Assembly (NCBI GenBank): GCA_018894105.1
Contig: CM032127.1
Coordinates: 35,794,760-35,858,759 of the forward strand
DNA: 64,000 bases
Direction: 5' to 3'
From: Jacaranda mimosifolia
Taxonomy: Eukaryota > Streptophyta > Magnoliopsida > Lamiales > Bignoniaceae
Shown: positions 37,801-48,567 of the stretch, piece by piece
How positions within the stretch are numbered: position 1 is the stretch's first letter
Layout: each line of letters begins with the position of its first letter
Notes under the pieces: generated by a model
Database searches by the model: none
What the model was told of the DNA's origin: nothing
The model's input: the letters and a program-made list of their open reading frames with translations, nothing else
Made by a program: the position numbers and the translations under genes

Positions 37801-38478
37801 AAATGTAGTGGATGCATAGTAGAAGGCATAAAGTATCTAACTAGCAAAAGAGAGTCGATGAATGACACAAAATAGTGGAGTGTGTGCAGAATCTATACAT
37901 AAAGGAAAATGATCAAGTTATGGAGTCTTAGACGATGCAATTGAGTTGAGCTATGTCTATGGCTTTTGATGTGTATTATTCAGTTGCAAATGGTTTGATT
38001 TAGATCGAGATAAACCACTAAAGTTAGATAGTAATTTTACTAGCATAAACGTGGGCAAGTTTTCGCATGGAAGTGAACCTTATGTGGTAGCAATTCAAGT
38101 AAATCAAGTATTCTATGTTAGTGATACAAAACTAGGTAGGAACTAGAAAGTGGTTCAAAGTGCACAACATCGACATTTATTTGACCCATTTGTTCTTCAA
38201 TTTAATGATTTATATGAATATGAGTGATGTATATCAATAAGAAAATTGTTCTCATATTCAATTTCAAGATAGTGCTCAAGAGGTTAGATCAGTAGTCCGT
38301 ACTGATGGAACTCTATTAGAGATTGAAATTGCTGAGAAAATAGTTCACACATGTGTCAACAATGACAGAGATCACATTGAAAATGATGAGGAAGAAGAAG
38401 ATGACACTTTAGCTAAATATTGGAGCAGTGACGATGAAGCAGTATCTCAAGCCTATGTAGATAGGGACCTGGAATAAT
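34861..38478 (+). pseudogene. TNP2-type CACTA transposase of CACTA-1 (degenerate)
   Basis: Would cut and join CACTA ends in the nucleus. The N-terminal transposase-associated domain reads VDKSWVKLNNFASKDYVNGV (34,861-), with the usual start ATG now GTG and two in-frame stops at about 34,945 and 34,999, then WVHRGES. An open stretch at 35,020-35,568 contains SLLSFLVKLLHIKVLNQM and GLGYELIHACKNDCILFWKE, hallmarks of the TNP2 family. Further blocks: MRWHKDGKVEEGELMIHSL, WKDLDKKYPWFAEDP, DIDVYLGPLIDELKEL, AAILWTINDLSAY, TKGYYACPRC, PHNLDVMHIEKDICN and FEDMGIRLELYLKP. A DUF4218-like part follows (gcccgtccagaaggtt region, 37,190-37,460: ARPEGSIDEVYIVKECLTF). Then exon pieces at 37,540-37,640, 37,720-37,890 and 37,980-38,160 contain KWFDLDR and NQVFYVSD, like DUF4216. 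Many stops; non-functional. Confidence 0.9.
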
Positions 38479-40598
38479 GAGTAAATACATGTATAAATAA
38501 TTGTTCCCCCCTTAGCTTTAATCATTTGTGCTTTAATAGTTTTTTGGTCTCATGTTCACCTTTATCCATTCTAGTTTGGTTTCACTTAATTTTATAGCTA
38601 TTTTACTTTCGCTTTCATTTTAAGCATGATGTAGGTCATGATGGAAGAATTTCATGGAGGAATAAAATATTTGAGGTACTTTATTCTGTAGCGTTTCTCT
38701 TGTGACTAATTTTGGCGTGAGAATGCATGTTATGAAATTTACAGTTTATTTTTTGAATGCAATGTAGAAGCCACTGATGTAGTTTGGTGCTTTATGTGGC
38801 TTGAACTTTGTTAGTTTAAATTGCATTTTTGGGATTTGTTTTTGATGCTGTCATAATATAATTTGGTTTGTTGTAGCTGTGTTGCTTTTAGTAGCTAAAA
38901 TTCTTGTAATTTAGTTGCGATTTGGCTCTTGTAAGGAAAAGGATGTGCAGCTGGTATTTTTGATTAGATTTTAGATGTTTTGTCGGATCTGAACTTTAGA
39001 AGTTAATGACATTTTTCTTGGCATTTGTATTGTGCTTTCTTGTTGTTGATTTGAAAACAGTCAAGATGAGGATGGAGTTGGATTTACATTGAGGGATTGG
39101 CTTTGCATGGAATGTCTATATAGAGCAGACGTTTTAGTTTTATTTTGTTTGTCATTGAAAAGTAATGAAAGAATTAAATGCTAGAATGATTTGCTCCTTG
39201 AATTTTGATTTACATTTAGTTTGCCTGTCACAAAGTTAGATGCTCTGCTAATTTTGGACAATCGTTTGGAGCTTTCTACACAGTATTTTGTGAATTTTGT
39301 TGGCATGAGGACATGATTTTTGTATCTATCGTGTTGCTGTAATGTTATTATATTATGCTTAAATAGTGTGAATTATATGCTGCTGCTTTGCATTTGTTTC
39401 TACCAATTTGAATCTTGGAGCTTGTGCCTATTGTTGCTTCATTGCTTATGACAGGAACTTCTTAGAGCAGTTGATTTTTGTGGCCTAAATCAGTTTCCTG
39501 ATGCTACTATGATCTAACAATAAGTTACTGATATGGCAAATTCTATTTTTGTTTGGATAATGAATTTGAAATATTTCGGATGATAAAACTGCATGGCATC
39601 GAAACTAGTTGGTTATCCTGGAACATACTAGATTTTGCTTGACGGCAAGAAGTGGTCTGCTATCACAAAATTGTCTAAATTATCTAAATAAGGTTCTAAA
39701 TTGTCTCTCTAAATTACTATTTTATTTCAAATATGATTATGGAAAAAAGAGCAGCGTATCTAGCATTGGATTTTCTTGTTGAAAAGTTGTGCTGCTAGGC
39801 ATCCATTATATGCTAAAATTGATTGAAGTAGAACTCGAAACTTAGTTTGACATAGTTGCTGAAACTGTTCCATCTTTAAATCGATAACAAGCATCTTTAG
39901 GATGAAAGAAAGGTCAGACTTTTATTGCAGGTTCAATTTGATCCTGGGTCATTTGGAGCCTAATGTTTTGCTGAAAATCTTGTTGGAAAGGGAAATCGAA
40001 CTTGGTACCTTGGGTGCCAGAAATTCTGCTCCTAATTGTGGATTCTGGGACTCAAAATCTACTTCAATCTAAGCGGTGATTTCATTTACTAATTCAGGGC
40101 ATTGACTTAATTGGTGTAAAATTGAATTCAAGGTTGTCAAAAGGACTCGTTAGTGGAGGGACAATTTCAAGGTGTAATGGAAATTAATCTTGGGCTTAAC
40201 GGTTAGGCAGACCTCTAAAGCATTGTCTCTTGTTTTTAATTTCAGTTTGCATTTTGAGAAGTGTACTTGTACTTAATTTTGTTTTACATTTTGGAAAATT
40301 ATAAGAGAAGTTAGTATTTCTTTATTTTCATTTTGCTAAAACTCTATCATCTTGTAATTCTCTTTTGGTTGCCAATATATCCTTAACCTATTCCAAAAAT
40401 TATCAATCAAATTAAATTGATTCTGCAAGCACTATTTGGCTACTAATATGTACATGTAACAACCAATTTAATTTGTTTTGTAATCATTATTTGGTCGATA
40501 ATATATACAAATCAGCAGTCAATAGATAATTTTTGGTTTCTAAATCATATAAAATGCAATAAAATTTCCCATAATATTAAAATTAATAGCAAGTAATT
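38479..40598. other. CACTA-1 region downstream of TNP2
   Basis: Moderately AT-rich and T-rich on the + strand. No protein family is recognised on either strand. It may contain the TNP2 3' UTR and decayed sequence. Confidence 0.5.
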
Positions 40599-41370
40599 AT
40601 TTCGTTCCTAAAAGATATTCTTTAGCACTAAAAGCTTGTCGTCGCAATGTGGTTGCTAAAACAAGATAATTATTGCAGCCGTTTAAAATTATTACGATCA
40701 ATAATTTGATTGTGAAAAGGCAATCCATTACCAACCAAATTATGCAATCAACTATTTCATTCCTAAAAGGTATTCTTCAGCAATAAAAGTTTTATCGTTG
40801 CAATGTGGTCACTAAAATAGGACAATTATTGCAACCATTTAAAAGTTATTATGACCAATAACTTGATTGCTAAAAGGCAATCTATTACCAACCATATTAC
40901 ATCAATCATTTATTTCGATTCTAAACGATATTCTTCAGCAACAAAAGTTTTATCGTCTCAATGAGGTCACTAAAACATATTACATAAGACAACTATTTGT
41001 AGCTATTTAAAATTATTACAACCAAGAATTTGGTTGCTAAAATGCAATTTATTATCAACCAAAATGATGTAGTCACTATATATGCAATTACAGCAACCAT
41101 ATTAATGTTACAACGACCACGACTTTCTAAATTAGCAAGTAAATTTTTTTTTTGCTAATTGTTTCATTTTTAGTGATCAATTTTGAGTGGTTGCTAAACA
41201 TAAATCTTCAGTGTCCAAATTAATAACTCATCACTGGGCACTTTTAGTGGCTACTTTGTTGTGACCACTTGTGACCAATCTTATTTAGGTTGCTATAGGT
41301 TTTAGCAACTATTTTTTTTACTTTTAGCGACTACCAATAATGATTATTGAAACCATTTTTTCTTATAGTG
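40599..41370. repeat. CACTA-1 right subterminal repeat array and terminal inverted repeat
   Basis: Three direct repeats of about 155-158 bp start at 40,599, 40,754 and 40,912. Each begins 'atttc.ttcctaaa.g.tattc' and contains 'tcgtcgcaatgtggt.gctaaaa'-like text. They are followed by scattered TGGTTGCTA / TAGCAACCA words up to the inverted terminus at 41,350-41,370. The layout mirrors the left subterminal region. Confidence 0.82.
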
Positions 41371-42348
41371 TTTGAGTGCACTAAAGGATAAATTCTTCCT
41401 CATGGGTATATGATATCACATGTGGTTCTTATCTTTATAATTTGTTACAAAAAATGGAAAGAAGAATAAATCTTAGTGATAGGGATATGATCCACCGCCT
41501 TGGCAAAGAAGCAAGAGTTTCGGCCAAAGCTGAAGGAGTAAAAGAAGTTAGACTTAGGAAACTCACTTATATTGGACCCTTGTTATTTTATGCCAAATTT
41601 TGTTAAGAACATCATTTCTATTCCCATTTTGGATATTGAAGGATATGATTTTTCATTATCAAATGGGAAATTGAATGCAATAAAGAATGGTTCTTTAGTT
41701 GCAATAGGTACACTTAACAATGGATTACACATTTTAGATTCTCAACCATCACTAGTGCATATTCAACAAAGTAAAAGAAAATTAGATAACTAAGAAGATG
41801 CCTTTTTATGGCATGCAAAACTTGAACATATTTTCAAAAATAGGATAAACAAGATAGAAGCCCTCAAAGAACTAAATGTTAGTGGCATAGAGGATCTTCC
41901 TACTTGTGAATCTTGCTTAAAAGAAAAAATGACCAAGGCTCCTTTTGTAATACAAATGGAGCGAACCACAAGTCCCTTGGATTTGATTCATGTGAACATT
42001 TGTGGACCATTTAGAGTTACAGCAAGAGGAGACTATTTCTACTTTATTACCTTCATGAATGATCATTCATAGTTTGGACATGTGTATCTTATGAAGTAAA
42101 AGTCCGAAGCTATTGAACGGTTCAAAGAGTATAGGAATAAAGTAGAAAAACAACAAGGACTTAGTATTAAAGCTCTTCGATTGGATCGAGGAGGGGAATA
42201 CTTAAGTACCAAATTCTTGGATTATCTAAAGAAGAATAAGATTCTCTCACAATGAACTCCGCCCAGCACACCCAACATAATGGAATAGCCGAGAGGAGAA
42301 ACCATACCTTGTTAGACATGGTATGTTTCATGATGAGCTTCATAAAAG
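41371..42348 (+). pseudogene. Copia-1 gag 3' end, protease remnant, GAG-pre-integrase and integrase core (degenerate)
   Basis: Resumes Copia-1 right after CACTA-1: 'attcttcctcatgggtatatgat' matches the Copia-2 sequence following its zinc knuckle. Blocks: PNFVKNIISIPILDIEGYDF and SNGKLNAIKNG at 41,590-41,690, HILDSQPSLVHIQQSKR (41,728-41,780), then HAKLEHI, CESCLKEKMTKAPF (pre-integrase zinc region), LDLIHVNICGPFRVTARGDY and HVYLMK. The integrase core shows ALRLDRGGEYLSTKF (42,170-42,220), but the FTDDYSR motif reads FMNDHS plus a stop. So a catalytic Asp region is altered. It ends at the Copia-X insertion after target AAAAG (42,344-42,348). Confidence 0.9.
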
Positions 42349-44225
42349 TGTTGGATAGTGCCTCACAACCAATGAGATTGGCATGTAAACTATTTCACTT
42401 GTGATACAATATTGATTGAATGATATTCATTATAAATGGCCATCTTTATGTTATGCTTATATTACTTCACTGGAATTTGGTTAAAGCCCTTAGATCACAC
42501 AAGACTACGGGACTTGGTCATTCACTAGGTGGTGATCATGAAATAAGTCTTACACGATCGTGATTTTAAATCTTTCAAGTCATAGGATTTTATCAGACGA
42601 GGCATCTAAGATCAGGATAGCCTTGCACTAACAATGCATAAATCTAAGGGTTAGATATTGCTCTATTTCATGAGCAATCCATATGAGACATTGGTGCATG
42701 TTAGAGAACAAGTTCACTAAAGGCCTTTCTAGAGAATCTACTAGATAGCTGTAGTGGTAAGTCGATAATGGCAAGTTCTCCAGCTTATGCTAGTGCATAT
42801 TATTAGTCCTTTGACCTGAGGATCCATGGTAACCTTGTGTTTAGCTCCTCATGCTTTGATTCTTCCTTGACCATTTAATGGGTCTTTTGAGTTAAGGTTA
42901 TGTGTAAGCTACTTAGACATTAAGGTTTGTTAGATCTAAAATCGAATCAGACTCTTAGTTTTTGTGAAGGGCAAGTGCATCTCTTATGTATTCTATAATG
43001 ATTAATTCCATGAAATCCTTCCGTAAGGTAGTATGACAATTTGGAGAAGGAGTTTTTCAAAGATGAGGTCATAAAGGTAATCGAACATTTGGAATAGAGA
43101 CGTAGCATTTAGGCAATTCGGGAGCCGGCAAACATCTTGCCCTAAGTCTCTTTCGGGAGATAGGAGACAGAAAGACCGTATTTGCATGGTAAGCATAGAG
43201 TTAGAATAGTTCTCTAAATGATTCATTTTGACCAATTAGTTGGGCTCCATGGGCTTGAGGTTGGACATCAACATAGAGATTCGGTAATTTTCAATTAATG
43301 AGATTAATTGAATTGAGTCATTAGTTTAAAGGAGTTTAAACTAATGTGAATATTTAATATTTAATAAATCACAAGTGTTGTGAGCCCATGTCTAATGAAT
43401 AGTAGAACCTAATGTGTCACACACAAAGCCAATTGGAAATCCTACTTAATAAAGTGGAATTTTATGAGAGTTAGAAAATTTCCACCATAACCAATTTTTG
43501 AGATAGACGGTTGATGCAATCTTTGTTCATGTTGGCTTGATCAATTTAATTGTTAAATTGATCTAAATAATTTAAGGAGTTAAATTACACCAATTAAATT
43601 AAAGAGTTAATTTAATTGGTGCCATATGACTATCAATCGGTCAATTAACTTAAGGAGTTAAGTTAACTAGCTTAAGGAGTTAAGCTAATTAACTTAAGAG
43701 TTAAATCAAAGGTTAATTAAAATGAAGAAAAATTTTTGGAGAGAAAATTCAAATGAAGAGCTCATTTGGAGTGCATTAGAATTTATTTAGATGACATTTC
43801 ATTAAATGAAATGAAGATTCCAAATGAAATTCAAATGCACATTTAATTTATATGCAACTTGCTTGCAAGTTGGCAAGCAATGGCGCCAATCTTGAGGAAG
43901 GTGTGATGCCACCTAAAGCATCATACCTTTACTCCATCTATATATAGATATATAGGGTGCGGTGGCAAAGCATGTATAACACACACAAGCATCTAATTGA
44001 TAGATTCTTCCTTTTCGTCCAATTTTGCGTGTGTTGCCTCATATGTTGAAGCTTTGCATTTTTATTCATCCCCTATCTCCAAAATTCAGCCACTTCACAT
44101 CTTCATCTCTTTCTTGTTTTCTAGCTAACATAGAAGAGATTTGGATTGTCCAGTAGTGTGTGGATCTTATCATTAAAAGCAAAACAACTTGACTACTAGC
44201 CTTTCGGAGATCCTCTATTTGGAAA
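42349..44225 (+). mobile_element. Copia-X LTR, 3'-truncated
   Basis: Begins TGTTGGATAGTGCCTCACAA, a diverged member of the same LTR family, inside the Copia-1 integrase. The inverted-repeat array is at about 43,548-43,725 and the TATA motif at 43,936-43,954. Similarity to other LTRs ends after 'tcggagatcctctatttgg' near 44,225, about 300 bp short of a full LTR. There CACTA-3 transposase sequence begins. Either the LTR end was deleted or the two were joined by rearrangement. The matching AAAAG duplication is not found within the window. Confidence 0.85.
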
Positions 44226-45213
44226 GGGTAATATTTTTTAATCTTTTTAATTATAGTAACTTATAATGTTATGTCTACTACTAAATTATATTTTATCTTT
44301 ATAATATATGTTGTAAAATATCTTTGTGAAATAGGTTCTCCGAGGAGTTATTATGTGCCTAAGAGATAAGTACTATTATTAAAAGGCACTTACGAAAAGC
44401 ATGGAGATCATGGAAACAGATTCCAGATGGAGCTAGGACGATGTGGTTTAGAGAGTTTGAGGTAAGAATTATTTTAAGTATTATATATTTTTTTCTTAAT
44501 TAGATTTCAAAATGTAAGAGTTCTTTAAATGTTTTAAATTCTGTTTATGTCTCAAAAAAATTTACTTGGTATGAACATAAGAGAGCACAAATTCGCAAAA
44601 TATTTGAGAATCGTGTCTCGGGGACATTGAAAAATAATTTACAATGAGCACATCAATACAGAAAGAAGCTTAGTTGGATCAGAGATGAGGTTTGGGATGC
44701 ATTACTTCAAGAATGGGGCAATGATAAGTGCTCAAAATAAAGTGAATCGGGCATCAGACTGTGGTGGTGTGGGATTTCCACTTCATTAGGGTGGTTGTAT
44801 CTCACACCTATCACACAAAGATTTAAGTTTAGTTATAATTGATTCCTGATAAATATGTTTGGATGTAGGAGAAACAACTTGGACACCTATCTGGACTTAT
44901 AGAATCATTTATGTGTACACATTCTACATTAAATGAAAAAGGTGAACACATATGGGTCAATGAGCGTGCACAGAATACTTATGTAAGTAGTATGTTATAT
45001 AAAAGCAACTACTTTAGAAAGTTTAAACGTTATGAAGTTTATATTAGAAATTTAAATGTTATATATATGTTAATTTTTAATGTAGAAAGTTTAAATTTTT
45101 ATATATGTTGATCATTCTATGTACTTCGTGTATAGAATACATTCAACAGTCGACTAAAAGAGTTCTCTAGTCAAAGTTCAAGTGATGGTGTTGATAGTTC
45201 TTCGGTGCCCATG
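44226..45213 (+). pseudogene. Ptta/En-Spm transposase (transposase_24-like) of CACTA-3, 5' exons
   Basis: Exons of a second CACTA transposon protein, distinct in sequence from the one in CACTA-1. Exon at about 44,380-44,460: KRHLRKAWRSWKQIPDG and TMWFREFE, then GT. Exon at about 44,556-44,870: KFTWYEHKRAQIRKIFENRV, SGTLKNNLQ and a stop, then KLSWIRDEVWDALLQEWGND, a further stop, and a Gly/Ser-rich end. Exon at about 44,870-44,985: EKQLGHLSGLIESFMCTHST and GEHIWVNERAQNTY, then GT. Exon at about 45,135: NTFNSRLKEFSSQSSSDGVD. That exon is split after SSVPM by the chromovirus at 45,214 and resumes at 51,191. The order matches the family. Two internal stops show decay. The upstream part is lost at the Copia-X junction. 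Confidence 0.87.
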
Positions 45214-45840
45214 TGTCACAAAGTGCTCCTCAAGTAACTAGGAAACTGTGCACTGTGCGGCTAGCAGCTTGCCACACATTAGCTACGTCCACCCAAAATG
45301 CAACAACCATCAACAGTCTCAATAACTGTCAACCATTTTAATCACTGTCAAGAGCTCAATAACTGTTAAGTCTCGATAACTGTTGGGTGATTGTGTGTCA
45401 CAATCATTCCCAATGGTACACACATACACGCCAGAATGTTTTAGAGGTATAATCCCATGAAAAGAAAATTCAATTTCATTGATAACATCAACAGTACAAT
45501 ATCGATAATCACTGGAGCAATGCTAGACGTTGGGTGGGGACTCCAACAATGCACAGTACAACTCAACTTGGAATACTCATTCCCATCTATAATAGGATTA
45601 AAAAAGAAAAATGTTGTGACAACACTAGATACTAAAAACCTAAAAATTACAATAAAAACGGCAGCACCCTACTTACATATTTACAAGAGGGAAAAATAAA
45701 AAAAATGACCTACACCTAAGGACACAATAGATAACTTCTTGGAGTGCAAGTCCATTGATGTAGGTTGTTGAGGGGCGGTGGGATAGCTTGGATGCCCTAT
45801 AGATGGTCAAGGGGCCCAATGGCAGGAGCGACCCTTGACA
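45214..45840 (-). repeat. Chromovirus 3' LTR
   Basis: 627 bp, bounded by TGTCA and TGACA. It is clearly similar to 50,587-51,185 along its length (for example 'cggctag.agcttgcca.a', 'gaaaattcaatttcattgat'), with scattered transitions and a small indel near 45,600-45,690. Confidence 0.95.
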
Positions 45841-45855
45841 CTCTTCCCCACATGA
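45841..45855 (-). promoter_or_regulatory. Chromovirus polypurine tract
   Basis: The minus strand reads catgtggggaagag immediately before the 3' LTR start TGTCAAGGG. The position and purine run fit a plus-strand primer. Confidence 0.75.
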
Positions 45856-46060
45856 GATGGCAATGTCCTCGGCGACACTGAGGCCTGATATGCCTCTAAT
45901 AGAGGTTTGAACACCTTGAGGTCTGTCACCCGCTCCTAAGTATTCTCCTCGCTATTACATCTCTTCCATTTCACTAAGTACTCTATTTGAGTTGCGCTTT
46001 CTATACCGATTACTTGGTGATTTAGGATCGCTTCTGCCACTCTCTTCTCCTTTTTTGTCA
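45856..46060 (-). pseudogene. Chromovirus chromodomain (integrase C-terminus)
   Basis: The minus strand encodes ILNHQVIGIESATQIEYLVK, then WKRCNSEENT, a stop and ERVTDLKVFKPLLEAY. This is the chromodomain pattern EYLVKWKG....TWE......F...L..Y. The second conserved Trp is replaced by TAG (TGG to TAG). In chromoviruses this domain is thought to steer integration to marked chromatin. Here it is an inactive remnant, but it is the key evidence for the chromovirus class. Confidence 0.88.
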
Positions 46061-47330
46061 ATGTCAACTGTGGGTATCAGGGTCTATTGCGGGGTGCGTC
46101 CTCCTGATCTGTATGATAAGGCTTGGACTGGCTCACATGGAGGACATTATGAATTTTCCACCAGTCAGGCTATGCTATCTTGTAAGCTACCTTCCTAATG
46201 CTTTTAATGATAGGCAACAATCTAATGTACTTCTCCATCAAGCGAGGGTCTCTCCTCCTTATTGCTTTCGACTGTCTCGGATCAGAGACCCTCAGTAATA
46301 CCAAATCTCTCACTTGGAATTCACTGAAGCAGCGATTTTGATCTGCATGCTTTTTCATCCGCTTCTGAGCTTTCTCGAGGTAGCTTTGGGATAAATCAAC
46401 ATTCTGCTTCCATTTCTACAAGAAACTCTATGCAAGAGGAGATCACGCACCCTGCGGAAAGTCCAAAGTGTATGGGAGTATCAATTGCTACCCAGTCACA
46501 ATCTCAAAAGCACTCTTATTGGTGGTAGAGCACTTTTGGGCATTGAAGCACAACTGAGCAATATCCAAGAGCTTTTCCCAATCCTTCTGAGAGCCATTCA
46601 CAAAGTGTCGAAGATATTCCTCCAACATGGAATTGAACCACTTGGTCTGGCCGTCAGACTGTGGATGATATCTCGAGTTCATATTCAGCTTGGATCTGAG
46701 GAGTTTGAAGAACTCGGTCCAAAAGCTGCCAGTAAATCAAGAGTCCCGATCACTGACAATATCCTTCGGCAGTCCCCAATACTTCATAATATGCTTGAAG
46801 AAGAGATGAGATGTCCCTTTTGCTATAATATGTTTAGGGGCTGCAATGAAGTAGCATACTTAGAAAACCAGTCTACCACGACAATGATGGTCCCCAAATC
46901 TCCCACCTTAGGCAACCCAATGATATAATCTATAGATATACTCTCCTAAGGTCGTTGGGGAACAGGAAGTGGCTCCAATGAGCTTGGTTTCTTTTGATGG
47001 TCTGGCTTATCCTGCTGGCACACAAGATAAGTGCGAACAGACATCTCAATATCATCCCACATCTATGTCCAATAATATGATTTGTGCACTAAGGCATGGG
47101 TGCGTTTCGCTTCTAGGTGTCCCGCCGAAAGAGTGTCATGGCATTTCGAAAGTAATAATTTCCTCAGGTCCCCGCCTTTTGAAATATACATGCGGTTTTC
47201 TTTGGTCATCAAGAGTCCTCCATCCATCCAAAATTGCCGAGTTCTGCCCTTCTCAACAAGGTCGACCAAATACTACCCTGCAAGATCTTTTGGTAAGAGC
47301 TCCCATATTCGGTCTTTCACAAAAGTGGTA
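46061..47330 (-). pseudogene. Chromovirus integrase (degenerate)
   Basis: N-terminal zinc-binding part at 47,063-47,269: GGDLRKLLLSKCHDTLSAGH then LEAKRTHALVHKSYYW, with both His conserved. The core's last part is at 46,488-46,682: SRYHPQSDGQTKWFNSMLEE, YLRHFVNGSQKDWEKLLDIA, then QLCFNAQ and NKSAFEIVTG (the usual Tyr of YN is Cys or Phe here). The catalytic Glu position of the usual NE/TE motif reads KW-NSMLEE. The C-terminal part is at 46,170-46,358: FQVRDLVLLRVS. Frameshifts separate the pieces; non-functional. Confidence 0.9.
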
Positions 47331-47857
47331 ACAATACTCAAGGGCAAAGCAGCCACTATCCTTATATGATCTGCCTTCCAGCTCATGGCGTTTGCCACAT
47401 GATTGCTTGCACCGGTACGATACTCCAAGGAAAAGTTAAACTTTGCCAACAACTATTGCCACCGTGCCTACTTACCAGTAGTTTAGACTGGCTCACAAAA
47501 TGGCTAACTGCAGTATTGTCCGTCCTGACCACAAAAGGAGAGCCCAATGCCGCCATAGTCTGAGGTAGTGAACTACAACTAGCAACTCCTTCTCATGCGC
47601 TGAGTAGCACCTCTTTGCTTTATTCAACTTACGGCTCACAAAAGCAATAGGATGCCCGTCCTGAATCAGAACTCCTCCATGAGCAAAGTCCGAAGCATCA
47701 ATCTCCACTTTGAACATCTTTGTTAAGTCCAGAAGGGCCAACACAGGATCCGACACCATAGCTCTCTTCAGTCCCTCGAATGCTGCTTGGTATTGGGGTG
47801 TCCAATTCCAAGACTCTATCTTTTTGTGAGGTCAATAAGGGGTCGTGCTATTTCAGA
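47331..47857 (-). pseudogene. Chromovirus RNase H (degenerate)
   Basis: The open stretch at 47,493-47,759 reads DPVLALLDLTKMFKVEIDAS, then GGVLIQDGHPIAFVSRKLN and YSAHEKELLVVVHYLRLWRH. This is the usual RNase H start after the Ty3/gypsy polymerase, with the DAS catalytic Asp and the EKELL Glu kept. A frameshift follows. Confidence 0.9.
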
Positions 47858-48567
47858 TTAGCCCTTCACAAATCTGTGATAATAGTTTGCTAAATTGAGA
47901 AACGACCGCACCTCATGCACAATCCTAGGAGGCTGCCACTCCTGAGTAGCCTGCACTTTATTCGGGTCCATATGGATTCTCCTTCGCTCCACGATGTGAC
48001 ACAAGAAATGAATTTTCTCATTAACAAATGTACACTTCGATGGCTTGGCATACAATTCTTGCTCTCGAAGTCGAGTGAGAACCTTTTGTAGATGCTCCAG
48101 ATGTTCAGCTAAGATCCCACTATACACCACAATATCATCCAAGTACACCACCACAAGCTTATCTAAAAAACCATGAAGTACTTGGTTTATCAACATGCTG
48201 AAGGTTGCTGGGGCATTTGTTAGTCCAAAAGGCATGACCAAAGACTCAAAGGCCCTATATCTCGTGACCACTATAGTTTTTGCCTCATCTCCCTCCTTGA
48301 TCCGAACTTGCTAATAACCTGCCCTCAAATCAATCTTTGCAAAGTATTTTACTCGGCTAATCAGTTAAAGTAATCGACCACAAGCAGTATAGGATATTTG
48401 TTCTTCATAGTGATTTTATTCAATACCTGGTAGTCACAACACATCCGTAAAGACCTATTAGTCTTCTTCTATAAGAATACAGGGGCTCCATATAGTGACT
48501 TAGTGGGCTTGATGGTCCTACACTCCAGCTTTTCCTTCAATTACTTCCTAAGCTCCTCAATCTCAGG
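47858..48567 (-). pseudogene. Chromovirus reverse transcriptase (degenerate)
   Basis: The stretch at 47,858-48,271 includes YRAFESLVMPFGLTNAPATF, VVVYLDDIVVYSG (catalytic YLDD), HLEHLQKVLTRLREQELYAK, PSKCTFVNEKIHFLCH and PPRIVHEVRSFLNLANYYHR, the palm and thumb order of Ty3/gypsy enzymes. Upstream (48,272-48,567) the fingers region is broken by stops, for example a Q-to-stop change in the conserved 'dLRxGYxQ' area. Non-functional. Confidence 0.92.

Larger units (their letters stand above)
1937..41370. mobile_element. CACTA-1, large CACTA (En/Spm) DNA transposon with nested insertions
   Basis: The left end reads CACTACAAGAAAAAATGGTT at 1,937 and the right end is its inverted copy (CACTATAAGAAAAAATGGTT) ending at 41,370, with one mismatch in 20. 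Flanking 3-bp duplications are tct (1,934-1,936) and ttt (41,371-41,373), which differ by one transition. The copia gag interrupted on the left resumes on the right, confirming both ends. Without the Copia-2 block (14,338-33,504) the element is about 20.3 kb. It carries a Ptta/En-Spm-like gene (-) and a TNP2 transposase (+), both decayed. Both ends have subterminal repeats related to TAGCAACCA / TGGTTGCTA. Confidence 0.93.

Noticed and set aside
46485..46928. Plus-strand ORF of 147 codons (and neighbours at 46,969-47,563)
   Set aside because: These are reverse-strand shadows of the chromovirus integrase, which matches its family on the minus strand.
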